From a virus, in the IMG/VR virus record IMGVR_UViG_3300032304_000700, positions 25,400 to 89,399 of that record: a DNA stretch of 64,000 nt, one strand, 5' to 3'. Of the stretch, positions 14,885 to 24,338 are shown one piece after another. Made by a program: the position numbers and the translations under genes. The number at the start of each line of letters is the position of its first letter. Positions within the stretch are counted from its first letter, which is position 1. The notes under the pieces were generated by a model, which was given only the letters and a program-made list of their open reading frames with translations, was not told the DNA's origin and made no database searches.

Positions 14885-15708
14885 ATTAATTTATTTTTAT
14901 TATTTTTTTGAGGCCATCCTATAAATTCTGCAAGTTTTTTGGCATATTCTATGTGACCAAAATATCCAGGATGAGTATCAATATATTCCATCTTCCCCAA
15001 TGTCTCATCTTTTATTGTCATTTTATTTCGGAGACACCAACTGTATATATCATCTGATTTATTTTCTTTATTTGCAAATTTTATAATGTCCGATTTATTA
15101 AATAGTTCCGAAAAATATAATGAATTTCCATTCATTATAAAAATTTTAATATTATTTAATTTGCAAAAAGAATATAATCCAATAAATGCCTTTTCATCTT
15201 GACTAATATTATTCTCAAAACTATAATGGTTTTGATGCCAATTTTCAAATATATGCTTTGATGCACTATCCTCATTTCTATATGATAAATTAAAATAGTC
15301 TCTAGATGCACCGGCAAATGTGTGCACTGAATTATCAACTTTAGAATTTACAATAAAATATTCATTATGTTTTGCACTAAATACATCCGAACGAGACGAA
15401 TCTGGTTTTTCTAAAATTATAAAAAATTTATCTTTATTTTTCCAATTATTATAAATAAAATCATAAGTCATTCTTACAACCCTAGATGTGCTTCCTCCCG
15501 AATTGGCTTCGTTTATACATTTTATTCCTATAATTTCTTCTAATCTTTTTCCAAAATTAACTTCACTTGTAGATTTCCAATCTATACCATACAATTCTTT
15601 ATATATTGGAATTACACCAATTCCCCGAATTTCACTTGGCTCCAGGCCTCCACCTTCACTATGTGAACATCCATTTACATAAAAACAATTATACTTACTA
15701 AAATCCAT
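14881..15708 (-). CDS. SGNH/GDSL-hydrolase-like protein 1
   Basis: A 275-aa protein. VNGCSHSEGGG (nucleophile Ser15 in a GCS version of the GDS block) opens the fold, NSGGSTSRV (around residue 65) supplies the Gly block, and DTHPGYFGH near the end (Asp244, His246) gives the catalytic Asp-x-x/His block. This order is diagnostic of SGNH hydrolases, which include esterases and carbohydrate O-acetyl esterases or transferases. No signal peptide is seen, so action is cytoplasmic. It overlaps rmlC by four bases and is the first of six such genes in the island. Confidence 0.72.
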   Translation of the reverse strand: MDFSKYNCFYVNGCSHSEGGGLEPSEIRGIGVIPIYKELYGIDWKSTSEVNFGKRLEEIIGIKCINEANSGGSTSRVVRMTYDFIYNNWKNKDKFFIILEKPDSSRSDVFSAKHNEYFIVNSKVDNSVHTFAGASRDYFNLSYRNEDSASKHIFENWHQNHYSFENNISQDEKAFIGLYSFCKLNNIKIFIMNGNSLYFSELFNKSDIIKFANKENKSDDIYSWCLRNKMTIKDETLGKMEYIDTHPGYFGHIEYAKKLAEFIGWPQKNNKNKLI

Positions 15709-15709
15709 A

Positions 15710-16681
15710 CTATCCTAAATTTGCATATCCTAATGGAAACCCATTTCTAAACTCTGCTCCCATTTTTGGAACAATCATTTGATATCCTTGAATTAGTTGT
15801 TTAATTCCCATATCCAAATCCCATTCAGGTTTCCATCCAGTATCTTCTATTTTTTTATTTGAAACTATGTAATTTCTTTTATCTGGGTCTTGATAATAAT
15901 CATCATATACTACTGCAAAATCTTTTACATATTTTTGTATTTTTTCCAATAGTTCTTGTTTATTTAAATTTGCAGAAGTCAATCCTACATTAAAAACTTC
16001 ACTATTGTATGTTTTATAATTTTTTAACATAAATAAAAATGCAGATGCAACATCTTCTACATGAATAAAATTTCTTTTAAACGATTTTTCAAATACTACA
16101 ATATATTTGTCTGTGATTGCTTTGTAAACAAAATCGTTTACCAATAAGTCCGTTCTCATACGAGGAGATACACCAAACACAGTTGCTAATCTAAAAATTA
16201 TAGAATCAGTTGATGTTCTTAAAAAATTTTCTGCTTCACATTTGGTTTGACCATAAACGGATATTGGAGTTAATGGGGATTCTTCATCACATTCCAACTG
16301 GCCAGTACCCAACCCATATCCACTATTTGTATTTGGATATAGAATCTTTTTTCCTTTTTTGTTGGTAAATTTAACTATATTTACAATTTGGTCAAAGTTA
16401 ATTTCTTTTGCTAATTGTGGGTCGGCGGCACATGCTGGAAATCCTACAATGGCTGCTAATGGAATTATTATATCATGTTCGTTACACAATCTTTCTAATT
16501 CGGTTACATTACGAACATCACCATAAATGAATTTAAATTTTGAATTTGATGTATATTGTAATAAGGATGTTTGATTGAATAACAATTTATCTAAAACGGT
16601 AACACTATATCCCGCATTTAACATAACTCCAGTAATTACTGAGCCCAAATACCCTGCACCTCCTGTGATAAGAATTTTCAT
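15710..16681 (-). CDS. NAD-dependent sugar epimerase/dehydratase
   Basis: A 323-aa extended short-chain dehydrogenase. MKILITGGAGYLGSV holds the GGxGYxG Rossmann motif (residues 7-12), GDVRN marks the adenine side, PLAAIVGFPA follows, and YGQTK (around residues 150-154) is the YxxxK catalytic pair with an upstream Asn/Ser-rich segment. Length and pattern fit NDP-sugar 4-epimerases, dehydratases or reductases; the exact sugar cannot be read. It shares a four-base ATGA overlap with the next SGNH gene and belongs to the same cluster as rmlC. Confidence 0.85.
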   Translation of the reverse strand: MKILITGGAGYLGSVITGVMLNAGYSVTVLDKLLFNQTSLLQYTSNSKFKFIYGDVRNVTELERLCNEHDIIIPLAAIVGFPACAADPQLAKEINFDQIVNIVKFTNKKGKKILYPNTNSGYGLGTGQLECDEESPLTPISVYGQTKCEAENFLRTSTDSIIFRLATVFGVSPRMRTDLLVNDFVYKAITDKYIVVFEKSFKRNFIHVEDVASAFLFMLKNYKTYNSEVFNVGLTSANLNKQELLEKIQKYVKDFAVVYDDYYQDPDKRNYIVSNKKIEDTGWKPEWDLDMGIKQLIQGYQMIVPKMGAEFRNGFPLGYANLG

Positions 16682-17460
16682 AACTTATTTTTAATATAAG
16701 TATAAAATTGTTTTGAAAAATTCTCATGCCACATTTCACCGGGATGGTGATTATCCCTACCCTTTAAATCATTTTTATAACAATTCATTGGATTAAAAAA
16801 TGTATCGTAATTTATAGTATTTTTTAATTGTGGTTCCAATTCTTTAAAAACATCATAATAATATCCAGCAATTGTATGGAATATTTTAATGTTATGTAAT
16901 TTTGCAATAGTTTCTACAAATGTGTAAGCTTCCCAAAATGTCATTAAATCTTGATAATCATTTCTCAACTCTATAAATAATAAATCTTCACTTTCATTTT
17001 TCCAAACTAAATCATTATGGTTTGCAATTCTAAATCCTCCTACTTTTTTAAATGAACCATTTTCTCTTATATAATCTCTCCTACTAAATCCTGGCCACAT
17101 TATTAAAACCATATTTGGTATAAATTCGGTTGATATTATTTTATAAAGTGTTTTTGCAATAAATGATGTGGATACTCCATACATACCATAATTAAAAACT
17201 TTACCAAATTTATTACCAATTAGATTTGGCCAGATTTTATTATTATCAACACCGATGCCCATTGTCCAAGAACAACCCAATGTTATTACATTATACTCCG
17301 ATGTGTTATACAATGAATCCGAGCGATATCCATGTTCATTCATTTTATATTGAATTGTACCATCATCTATTGTATCACTTGCAAGAGTATTAAATGTTTT
17401 ATTTTTATATTGTTCAAAAACGAAAACATCATTTGATAATATTTTATTAACATCCATCAT
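16678..17460 (-). CDS. SGNH-hydrolase-like protein 2
   Basis: A 260-aa protein with ITLGCSWTMGIG (nucleophile in GCS, about residues 59-70), NYGMYGVSTS as the Gly/Asn block, and DNHHPGEMWHENF near the C-terminus as the Asp/His block. The N-terminal 55 residues (including YKMNEHGYRSD) resemble the lead-in of SGNH proteins found in polysaccharide clusters. No membrane segment is visible. The gene overlaps the preceding stop and following start, so it is co-translated with its neighbours. The substrate is unknown; O-acyl groups on a glycan are the natural guess. Confidence 0.7.
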   Translation of the reverse strand: MMDVNKILSNDVFVFEQYKNKTFNTLASDTIDDGTIQYKMNEHGYRSDSLYNTSEYNVITLGCSWTMGIGVDNNKIWPNLIGNKFGKVFNYGMYGVSTSFIAKTLYKIISTEFIPNMVLIMWPGFSRRDYIRENGSFKKVGGFRIANHNDLVWKNESEDLLFIELRNDYQDLMTFWEAYTFVETIAKLHNIKIFHTIAGYYYDVFKELEPQLKNTINYDTFFNPMNCYKNDLKGRDNHHPGEMWHENFSKQFYTYIKNKL

Positions 17461-18899
17461 TACAAAATGATATTGTTTTGTATATTATAAAGTTCATTTA
17501 TAAAGTTAACACCATGTGGTTTTATTTTATGATACTCTAACAATAATTTCTGATTATGAACCAATATGTCTTCCATTTTCCAATACCAATCATGCAATTC
17601 TTCGTTTGACATTGCACATAATTTTTTAATTTCATTGTGAATTGCCAACATTCTATCTTCTTTCGATTCAATTGTGTCGTAAGTTTCATCTATAAAACCA
17701 TCAAATGTTTTAAATCCTAATTCTCTTAATAATTTTAAACCACCTGCAAATGTTACAAATATAAATGGTTGAAAATTTGCAATTGGTTTGAATATTTTTT
17801 CCGTAAGTGATTTGTGTTCTCCGTCTACTAATGTCTCAAATAATATTTCAAAATAAGAATCTAAATGAGCTTTAAAATGCATATCAGTCCATGCATTAAT
17901 ATCACCATAAGTATTTCCACTTTCACTTTGTAAATTATGTGGAAACATACTATACGATGATTTAATTTTTTCAATATCTACATCTAATTTATATTCATTT
18001 ATTAAATGTTGTATAGTTAATACATCCATACCATTTGTAGATAAAAAAGACCAATCACCATATTTTAATAAATCATCATTTATCATTCTATACATGACTG
18101 CCAATCTATGAAATCTGGCATTTCTCATTTTCATCAAATACTTATTTGGTCTTATAGTATTTCTACTATTATTAAAGTCATCTATACTCATTGATAACTT
18201 TAAGTTATTTGATATTCCATCTGCATAAAACCAAGAACTATGGTCTAAACAAAATGGTAAATTTCTAACCTGATATTTTCTTTGATGTGGAGGAAACCAG
18301 TTTTCATATAATTCTTTTGCATTAAAACTATTTACAATTATAAACACAGATGTAGCCGGTAATCCACTATTTTTTAAACATTCGGTTAAAGCATTATGCA
18401 TATTTAAATCTAAAAAAGGTTCCATAGTATAATCTATGTAAATAATTCCTTTTTTTTCTTTTACTTTTTCTAAAACTTCTCTAGAAATGAATTTCCAAAA
18501 ATATGAACCATTTAATTTATCAGCAATTGCATTATTTACCCCTGTGAATTGTGTAAATATTGGATTTGGTCTTATTGGATATATAAATTTTTTGTTTGGA
18601 TTTCTTTCAAATAAAACAGAAGATTCTTTGTATTCTAAATGGTCTCTATAAACATTGGCTTGAAAAAAATACCCATGTGCAGTATTTGGGTTGTGTCCCA
18701 TAGAATCTTCAAATATATCTTTCATAAAAATTTGATTACCTCTTTCGTTTACAGGTGCTTCAAATATTGTAGAATGTAATGTTCTATTAGTGTGTAATGA
18801 GGAGATATAATTTATAATACCAAGTTGTGTATCTAATGCATTTGGTAATATAAATGTTGGAAATATATAATCAAATACAAATGTTAATCTTTTTTTCAT
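17460..18899 (-). CDS. Putative glycosyltransferase (GT-B/GT10-like C-terminus)
   Basis: A 479-aa protein without an obvious N-terminal motif. The C-terminal segment (HKSLTEKIFKPIANFQPFIF, then LLRELGFKTFDGFIDETYD, about residues 375-420) matches a pattern I associate with exostosin or fucosyltransferase-like GT-B proteins in phage and bacterial surface clusters, in which the EK and D/E residues contact the nucleotide sugar. It sits between SGNH genes 2 and 3 with almost no spacing. The acceptor and donor are unknown. Assignment rests on the C-terminus alone. Confidence 0.55.
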   Translation of the reverse strand: MKKRLTFVFDYIFPTFILPNALDTQLGIINYISSLHTNRTLHSTIFEAPVNERGNQIFMKDIFEDSMGHNPNTAHGYFFQANVYRDHLEYKESSVLFERNPNKKFIYPIRPNPIFTQFTGVNNAIADKLNGSYFWKFISREVLEKVKEKKGIIYIDYTMEPFLDLNMHNALTECLKNSGLPATSVFIIVNSFNAKELYENWFPPHQRKYQVRNLPFCLDHSSWFYADGISNNLKLSMSIDDFNNSRNTIRPNKYLMKMRNARFHRLAVMYRMINDDLLKYGDWSFLSTNGMDVLTIQHLINEYKLDVDIEKIKSSYSMFPHNLQSESGNTYGDINAWTDMHFKAHLDSYFEILFETLVDGEHKSLTEKIFKPIANFQPFIFVTFAGGLKLLRELGFKTFDGFIDETYDTIESKEDRMLAIHNEIKKLCAMSNEELHDWYWKMEDILVHNQKLLLEYHKIKPHGVNFINELYNIQNNIIL

Positions 18900-18901
18900 A
18901 G

Positions 18902-19675
18902 TTAAGAAAATATTTGAGGCCCTAATTGGTGGGATTTATTAAATGGTATTAAAATTTTTTTAGCGTAAGCTTGGAATTGAGATTCTATACTTCGTGTGTC
19001 AACAGCTGTTAATGATAATTCATATCTTTCTTTAGATTCTAATGTATCATATTCTGGAAAAATTTCTTTTAAATATTGATAATGCATTAATTGTGTAGGA
19101 TGTGTGTCATGTGTGTCTCTATCTTCATATTTTACATAATTGGATTCATTTTCAAAATTTATACGTTTCCAATCATCCATTGCTTCTTTTATATCTAATG
19201 TATCTTTTATATATGTGAAATATTTATTCATTAATTTATTTAATCTATGTTCGTTTTCTAATACAATATTATTCATAGATGTTAAAAATGTATGTTTAAT
19301 ATTTTTTAGAGTTAATATTTCTTTTATGGTTTTTACTGCTATATAAGTTTGATAAATACTCCATTCGTCAGACCACATATTTTCTAAAAAATCCTTTGGT
19401 ATATCTGTGTTCCAGTAAATATTACCACCATGTTTCCAATTGTTTTTATTTCTGAATGAGAATCTGTCCATATTCGTAAACATAACAACTACATAATCAT
19501 CTTCATTTAAAATATTACTAACTTCTATAAATCTATTCATTATAAATGTATTAGATGCACCTCCTTGGCCATAATTCATATATTCTTCAAAATTAGCACC
19601 CATATAATCTGCCCAAGTTGCAGTTACATATCCCGTATAACTACACCCAAATGTTATTAATCTTTTACCAACCAT
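18902..19675 (-). CDS. SGNH-hydrolase-like protein 3
   Basis: A 257-aa protein if the start is the ATG at 19675 (MVGKRLITFGCSYTG). A start at 19693 adds six residues and lengthens the overlap with the upstream gene from 11 to 29 bases, so I prefer the shorter form. Blocks are FGCSYTG (nucleophile Ser), NYGQGGASNTF (Gly/Asn block) and DTHPTQLMH (Asp/His block). The protein resembles SGNH proteins 2 and 4 in length and arrangement and follows SGNH protein 4 on the transcript. Confidence 0.72.
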   Translation of the reverse strand: MVGKRLITFGCSYTGYVTATWADYMGANFEEYMNYGQGGASNTFIMNRFIEVSNILNEDDYVVVMFTNMDRFSFRNKNNWKHGGNIYWNTDIPKDFLENMWSDEWSIYQTYIAVKTIKEILTLKNIKHTFLTSMNNIVLENEHRLNKLMNKYFTYIKDTLDIKEAMDDWKRINFENESNYVKYEDRDTHDTHPTQLMHYQYLKEIFPEYDTLESKERYELSLTAVDTRSIESQFQAYAKKILIPFNKSHQLGPQIFS

Positions 19676-20450
19676 TATTTTTAATTTTTTCAATTATAGA
19701 ATTATAAACAATTTCATGCCCGGTCTTTGAGGTATGCATGGTTCCCATATCATCCGGATATTGATGTGATAATTTCATAAAATCTGCATCTACTATATTT
19801 TCATCATTAATATAACCATCAAATCCTTTGTCGTATGTTAAAAATAAATGTCGTATTCCTTTATTTTTCAAAAGTATATGTGACATCACCATCATTCCTA
19901 TATCATATTGTCTTTGAATCTGGTCATCAAATATATTTAAATAATAATCTTTAAGTAATTTCATTTTATCATTACCTTCACTATCAAATCGGGCATAATA
20001 ATTAGATTGCCAGTTAGGATTATCTATACAATTATCAACATAATCTATTATACTATTAAAATTTTCGGTTAATAGTTTCCCATTATAATTTTTGTCATTT
20101 TGCATTGGATTGGGTATGGTGTATTTATAATTATCTTTACCATATGGTGGATACTGATGATAGTTTACATCCGTATTTTTAATTTCTCCAACAAAATCAT
20201 ATCCTTCCTTAAACCACTCCGTTCTATTATATGTGGTCACACCTATACACATGAAATCTATATTAGATATATTTTCCAATGCATATTTTACTTGTAAAGA
20301 TATTGAAAAATTTGAACTGGAACCTTTAGCTAAATTTATTAAATTTTTATTTAGATTTGATGCCAATAAACTGCCATACGGTTCCTTTTCTAAATTATGA
20401 CATCCTATTCCAATATTGAAGGAATCACCACATATAACTAAATTATTCAT
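19665..20450 (-). CDS. SGNH-hydrolase-like protein 4
   Basis: A 261-aa protein beginning MNNLVICGDSFNIGIG with the classical GDS nucleophile block (Ser10), then NLAKGSSSNFSIS as the Gly/Asn block. The C-terminus has HTSKTGHEIVYNSI, giving one or two candidate catalytic histidines. It lacks a signal peptide. Overlaps of 8 and 11 bases with its neighbours tie it to the SGNH run. Confidence 0.72.
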   Translation of the reverse strand: MNNLVICGDSFNIGIGCHNLEKEPYGSLLASNLNKNLINLAKGSSSNFSISLQVKYALENISNIDFMCIGVTTYNRTEWFKEGYDFVGEIKNTDVNYHQYPPYGKDNYKYTIPNPMQNDKNYNGKLLTENFNSIIDYVDNCIDNPNWQSNYYARFDSEGNDKMKLLKDYYLNIFDDQIQRQYDIGMMVMSHILLKNKGIRHLFLTYDKGFDGYINDENIVDADFMKLSHQYPDDMGTMHTSKTGHEIVYNSIIEKIKNNGW

Positions 20451-21324
20451 TTATAATTTTATTTTCTTTTATATAATTATACAATTCTTCTGCCCATATT
20501 TTGTGTGAGGATGGTGATGGGTGCCAACCACTATAAACATCTTCTTTATTGTTTAATTCCATAAAACTTTTAAATGTATTATTAATTTTATTTTTTTTAT
20601 AAAATCTAATATCATCGATTATGTTCCACATTGATAAATATTCTTGTTTATAATATTTTCTTTTAATATCATTAGATGACTGATAGGGGTGTAAATTCAA
20701 ATCTAATTTAGATATTTCATCGGTAATGTTTACATCAAACCATTCATTTGGAGATTTTCCCACATTTTGATAAAAAGAATTAAAACACATCCAATTAATG
20801 TTATATGTTCTACAAAAATTTTGAAATTGTAAAATATTTGTAATGTGTCTTGGTAAGTATTCTTCTTTATTCCAAAGATATTCTACATAGTAATCCCAAA
20901 ATATTTTTTGATTTTCTATTTGTAAATTTGGTATAGAAGGCCATATTCTTAATTTTTGAGAATTGTTCTCATCTTTATACCAAAAAGAATTTCTTTCAGG
21001 GGATGACCATCCAACCAATAAAAATAAATCATTTGTAGGTATTTCTTTTGAAATATAATTTGAAATAACAAATGATATAATTCTATTTAATATAGTTCCA
21101 TTGTCATCTGCAGGCCATGCTAAATTTATTAAATTTGCATTTAATTTTTCTGCAAGGTATGTTGGGAATATTTTTGATAATCTATAAGGTGTATTATCTT
21201 CAATCCAATCATATTCTCCCATATGTTTATCGAATGGTTGTGTTTTTATTATATCAGGGTCTACAATTTCTGAACCAAATACCCAACTGTCTCCATCACA
21301 TATTATAGTTAATTTATTTTTCAT
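20443..21324 (-). CDS. SGNH-hydrolase-like protein 5
   Basis: A 293-aa protein with IICDGDSWVFGSE (nucleophile Ser13), NLAWPADDNGT in place of the usual Gly/Asn block, and SGWHPSPSSHKIWAEEL near the end (WHP and a second His). It is somewhat longer than the other family members in the island. It overlaps gene 6 by one base and gene 4 by eight. The catalytic Asn block is less typical, so activity is less certain than for SGNH protein 4. Confidence 0.68.
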   Translation of the reverse strand: MKNKLTIICDGDSWVFGSEIVDPDIIKTQPFDKHMGEYDWIEDNTPYRLSKIFPTYLAEKLNANLINLAWPADDNGTILNRIISFVISNYISKEIPTNDLFLLVGWSSPERNSFWYKDENNSQKLRIWPSIPNLQIENQKIFWDYYVEYLWNKEEYLPRHITNILQFQNFCRTYNINWMCFNSFYQNVGKSPNEWFDVNITDEISKLDLNLHPYQSSNDIKRKYYKQEYLSMWNIIDDIRFYKKNKINNTFKSFMELNNKEDVYSGWHPSPSSHKIWAEELYNYIKENKIINE

Positions 21325-21962
21325 TAAATTAATTTTTTATCATTTATAAAATTAACCATTAAATGATTTGCAAAGTCTCTATGTCCTTTGAATGACCAAT
21401 GGTTATCATTTATTTTATTATTAGTTGCAGTTTTAATATTTTCAAATGATGTCCATAAATCAGTAACTTCCCAAAATATACAATTATTAATTTTTTTAGA
21501 ATATAAAAATTTTTCAATAAATGCATATCTAAAATTAGTTCTATCAATGAAAGATTGGTCATTTACTAAATTTAAAAAATAAATAATATGTTCACCTTCT
21601 TCTTTACTAAATCCCAATTGTATCAATAAATCATAGGCCGATGGGGTGATAGTTGTAAATCGTTTGTACAATGGTAAATTTATATTTTGATTATTTGGAA
21701 TATCAAATCTATGATAAAAAGTTTTACCAATTATAACAAAATCATTTTCACCTATTAAATGGTGATTTTCTAATATACTATCTATTATTCTGTCGTTTGA
21801 TAGTGAACCATATCCAAAATTTACAAGTTCTAAATTTAATTTAGATGCAATAATTTCAGCCCAATGAAAATCATTTAATTTTCTATATAATATAGAATAT
21901 TCATCTTCTTCATGAGTTTTATTAAATGTAAAAGAATCACCAAAAGTAAACAATTTATTCAT
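21324..21962 (-). CDS. SGNH-hydrolase-like protein 6
   Basis: A 212-aa protein, the shortest of the six, with LFTFGDSFTFN (nucleophile Ser9), NFGYGSLSNDR as the Gly/Asn block and DNHWSFKGHRDFA near the end (Asp/His block). It lies between the HTWD-type glycosyltransferase-like pair and the other SGNH genes, with three- and one-base junctions. Confidence 0.7.
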   Translation of the reverse strand: MNKLFTFGDSFTFNKTHEEDEYSILYRKLNDFHWAEIIASKLNLELVNFGYGSLSNDRIIDSILENHHLIGENDFVIIGKTFYHRFDIPNNQNINLPLYKRFTTITPSAYDLLIQLGFSKEEGEHIIYFLNLVNDQSFIDRTNFRYAFIEKFLYSKKINNCIFWEVTDLWTSFENIKTATNNKINDNHWSFKGHRDFANHLMVNFINDKKLI

Positions 21963-21965
21963 ATA

Positions 21966-22835
21966 CTATATTTTACCAAAAGAAGGGCCATACCAATCCA
22001 TTGATAGTTGTCTAATTTCTTTCCAATCTTCCATACTATGTAGGTTTCGGTCTTCCGCTGCTTTTCTAACTAAATAATAATTAGTAGTGTGTTCACCTTT
22101 TGGGTGTATATTCCAATTTACTAAATGTTTATATAATGTAGTTCCAGGTCCATAATAAAATTCTGGTCCATCCATAATTTCAAATGAATTTAATTTAATA
22201 AAATCATTATAAATAATTTTATGTTGCCAACGATACGCTTGTGCAATTATATCCATAGTTGGTGAATCTGCATAAAAAAAGATATCATCAAATGATGTAT
22301 AATTAAATTCTCTTGTAAATCTTGGTAAATATGATGAAGATGCATATGCAACAAATGGTTCTGTTGGATGTATATAAAACTTATTGGTCATTACTCCAAA
22401 TTTATTTTCTTCATCTAATGGAAAATTCAAATCAAATCTACCTTTTATTACTAAATCATAAACAAATTCATTTTCTATTTCATATTTTCTTTTTAAAAAA
22501 ACACTTTTCATAAAACTATAAAAAAGTGGAGACCATGCATTTGTAAATCGTGATTGTTCAAAATGTTCAAACTCCATTAAAACAGGATTGAATGCATTTT
22601 GAATTGCCAATCTATCATTATCATCTAATGTATAAATGGTAGATTCTTCTCTTTGTGTTGCATCGGTTTCTCTGTAAGAATTTATGTCCCAGGTATGAAT
22701 AAAAAAATCAACTTTAACACGTTGTTTTGTATTATTGTTTATTTTTATATCAAAATAATTTAATATGTTTTCTACTGCGTTTTTCCATGTTCTCGATTGA
22801 CCTGTTAAACACACTGCAACTCTAAATGTTTTCAT
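21966..22835 (-). CDS. Glycosyltransferase-like protein, HTWD family, copy 1
   Basis: A 289-aa protein starting RVAVCLTGQSRTW, then VDFFIHTWDIN and, later, YDLVIKGRFDLNFP. The combination of a CLTGQxR start, an HTWD motif and a YDxxIxxRxD motif marks a family common in phage and bacterial surface-polysaccharide loci. I take it to be GT-A-like with R-x-D in the place of DxD; this is inference. Two paralogues occur: the next gene and 41554-42225. It overlaps the next gene by one base. Confidence 0.6.
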   Translation of the reverse strand: MKTFRVAVCLTGQSRTWKNAVENILNYFDIKINNNTKQRVKVDFFIHTWDINSYRETDATQREESTIYTLDDNDRLAIQNAFNPVLMEFEHFEQSRFTNAWSPLFYSFMKSVFLKRKYEIENEFVYDLVIKGRFDLNFPLDEENKFGVMTNKFYIHPTEPFVAYASSSYLPRFTREFNYTSFDDIFFYADSPTMDIIAQAYRWQHKIIYNDFIKLNSFEIMDGPEFYYGPGTTLYKHLVNWNIHPKGEHTTNYYLVRKAAEDRNLHSMEDWKEIRQLSMDWYGPSFGKI

Positions 22836-23587
22836 TATATCAAATTTAGCTTTGGTTCAATTGGAATATTTAATCTTTTTATTTTTATATCAAACATTCT
22901 TAAAAAAAATCCAAAAATTAATTCATTGGATGTATTTTTATTAAAATGTGTCTCATTTAACATTGGTAACATATTATATATGGATGTTATTATATCAAAT
23001 GTATGAGAGTTTGCAAAAAATAGATTGTAATCAATTTTATCGTATGGAAAAGTAAATGTTTTAATTGCCGATGCCGTATAAATAGTTTTATTTTCAGGTA
23101 TACAAAATTGGTCTGCTATTAAATTGTAACTAATTGTATCGAATTCAATATCTGGAGTTATTCTAATACAAACATCATATTCAAAATTATTAGATAATTC
23201 ATATTCTCTTTTTAAATGTGCAGACATCATTAAACTATATAGTTCCGGGCCGTACTTCGATATTAGACAATTTTGTGTTTCATCATTTGTAAAGTTTTTT
23301 CTAAGTTCATTTAAATGAGTTTCTCTACTATTGTATTTATCAAAATTATCGATTATTATTGATTTAGGTTTAATAAAATTTTTAAAATCTTCCAATGAAG
23401 AGTTGTGAATAATTTGGGTTTGATTGTGTTTAATATCAAAGTCCCAAGTATGAACAAATACATCAAATGATGTCTTTTCACTTGAAAATTGTGATAGTGC
23501 ACTTAATTTATAAAACAAATTTATCCAACTTTGATATTTGTTTGGCCAATTGTTTAAATGTCCTGATATACAAAATGCAAATTTCAT
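22835..23587 (-). CDS. Glycosyltransferase-like protein, HTWD family, copy 2
   Basis: A 250-aa paralogue of the neighbouring gene: FAFCISGHLNNW at the start, FDVFVHTWDFD near residues 55-70 and YDVCIRITPDIEFD around residues 145-158. The R-x-D position reads R-x-x-x-D here. It is shorter at the C-terminus. The adjacent position and shared motifs point to tandem duplication followed by strong divergence. Confidence 0.6.
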   Translation of the reverse strand: MKFAFCISGHLNNWPNKYQSWINLFYKLSALSQFSSEKTSFDVFVHTWDFDIKHNQTQIIHNSSLEDFKNFIKPKSIIIDNFDKYNSRETHLNELRKNFTNDETQNCLISKYGPELYSLMMSAHLKREYELSNNFEYDVCIRITPDIEFDTISYNLIADQFCIPENKTIYTASAIKTFTFPYDKIDYNLFFANSHTFDIITSIYNMLPMLNETHFNKNTSNELIFGFFLRMFDIKIKRLNIPIEPKLNLI

Positions 23588-23588
23588 T

Positions 23589-24335
23589 TTAAAAATAAAT
23601 GTTGTTTTCTATATAAAATTGAAAATAATTACCTATACCAGTCATATCCCATATTTTATATTCAGTTGAATTTTTAAAATCACAAAATATTTTATATTTG
23701 TCTTTATATGGTATAGATTCATTTAATATAGGTAATCCCTGAAATGTATCCGTTTCTAAATATTTATTTTCATAATTACTTTTTGCATCGATAACATCTG
23801 TAATTTTTAATTTATCATTTAATGCAAATAATAATTTATATTCAAATGAACCAATATTTTTATATTCATCTTCAGTAATCATATTACCACATCCCAACCA
23901 TATTAAAGAATCGGTATATGTTAGTTTTTTCATATTCGTATATTCTATAAAACAAACAAGATTATCATTTACATATAAATTAATAATTGAATTAACATCA
24001 TCACATATCACTACATATTCATTAAATTCATTTTCTAATTCAGTTGGTAATGTATATGTTGCATTCTTGCAAATAATTTCTTCGTTGGAATCAAAAAACC
24101 AATAATTTAATTGAATCATTGTATTTCCATCATCATTTAATATTGCAGAAAGTCCACAATGTCTACCATTTCTTGCAAAAAAATATGAAGGATTTTCTTT
24201 CATTATAGATTCTTTTATAATTTTTACACTTGCAAAAATAGTAAAATCTTTTTCCATAAAATCATCAATTCTTTTTGATGTCTCATATCTTCCAACTGGA
24301 AGAATACAAAATATATTATCTTTATTGACTATCAT
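23589..24335 (-). CDS. Stand-alone LamG/concanavalin-like protein
   Basis: A 248-aa protein predicted to be all-beta. KDFTIFASVKIIK, EYVVICDDVNSIINLYVNDN and SLIWLGCGN match the strand order of LamG-like lectin domains, and correspond to the inserted domains of the two GT7 proteins nearby (compare FYIGYS and FYLGAGDPN). No signal peptide or catalytic motif is visible. It may bind the same glycan as the glycosyltransferases or be a remnant of such a fusion. It is co-oriented and closely spaced with the radical SAM gene. Confidence 0.6.
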   Translation of the reverse strand: MIVNKDNIFCILPVGRYETSKRIDDFMEKDFTIFASVKIIKESIMKENPSYFFARNGRHCGLSAILNDDGNTMIQLNYWFFDSNEEIICKNATYTLPTELENEFNEYVVICDDVNSIINLYVNDNLVCFIEYTNMKKLTYTDSLIWLGCGNMITEDEYKNIGSFEYKLLFALNDKLKITDVIDAKSNYENKYLETDTFQGLPILNESIPYKDKYKIFCDFKNSTEYKIWDMTGIGNYFQFYIENNIYF

Positions 24336-24338
24336 AAA

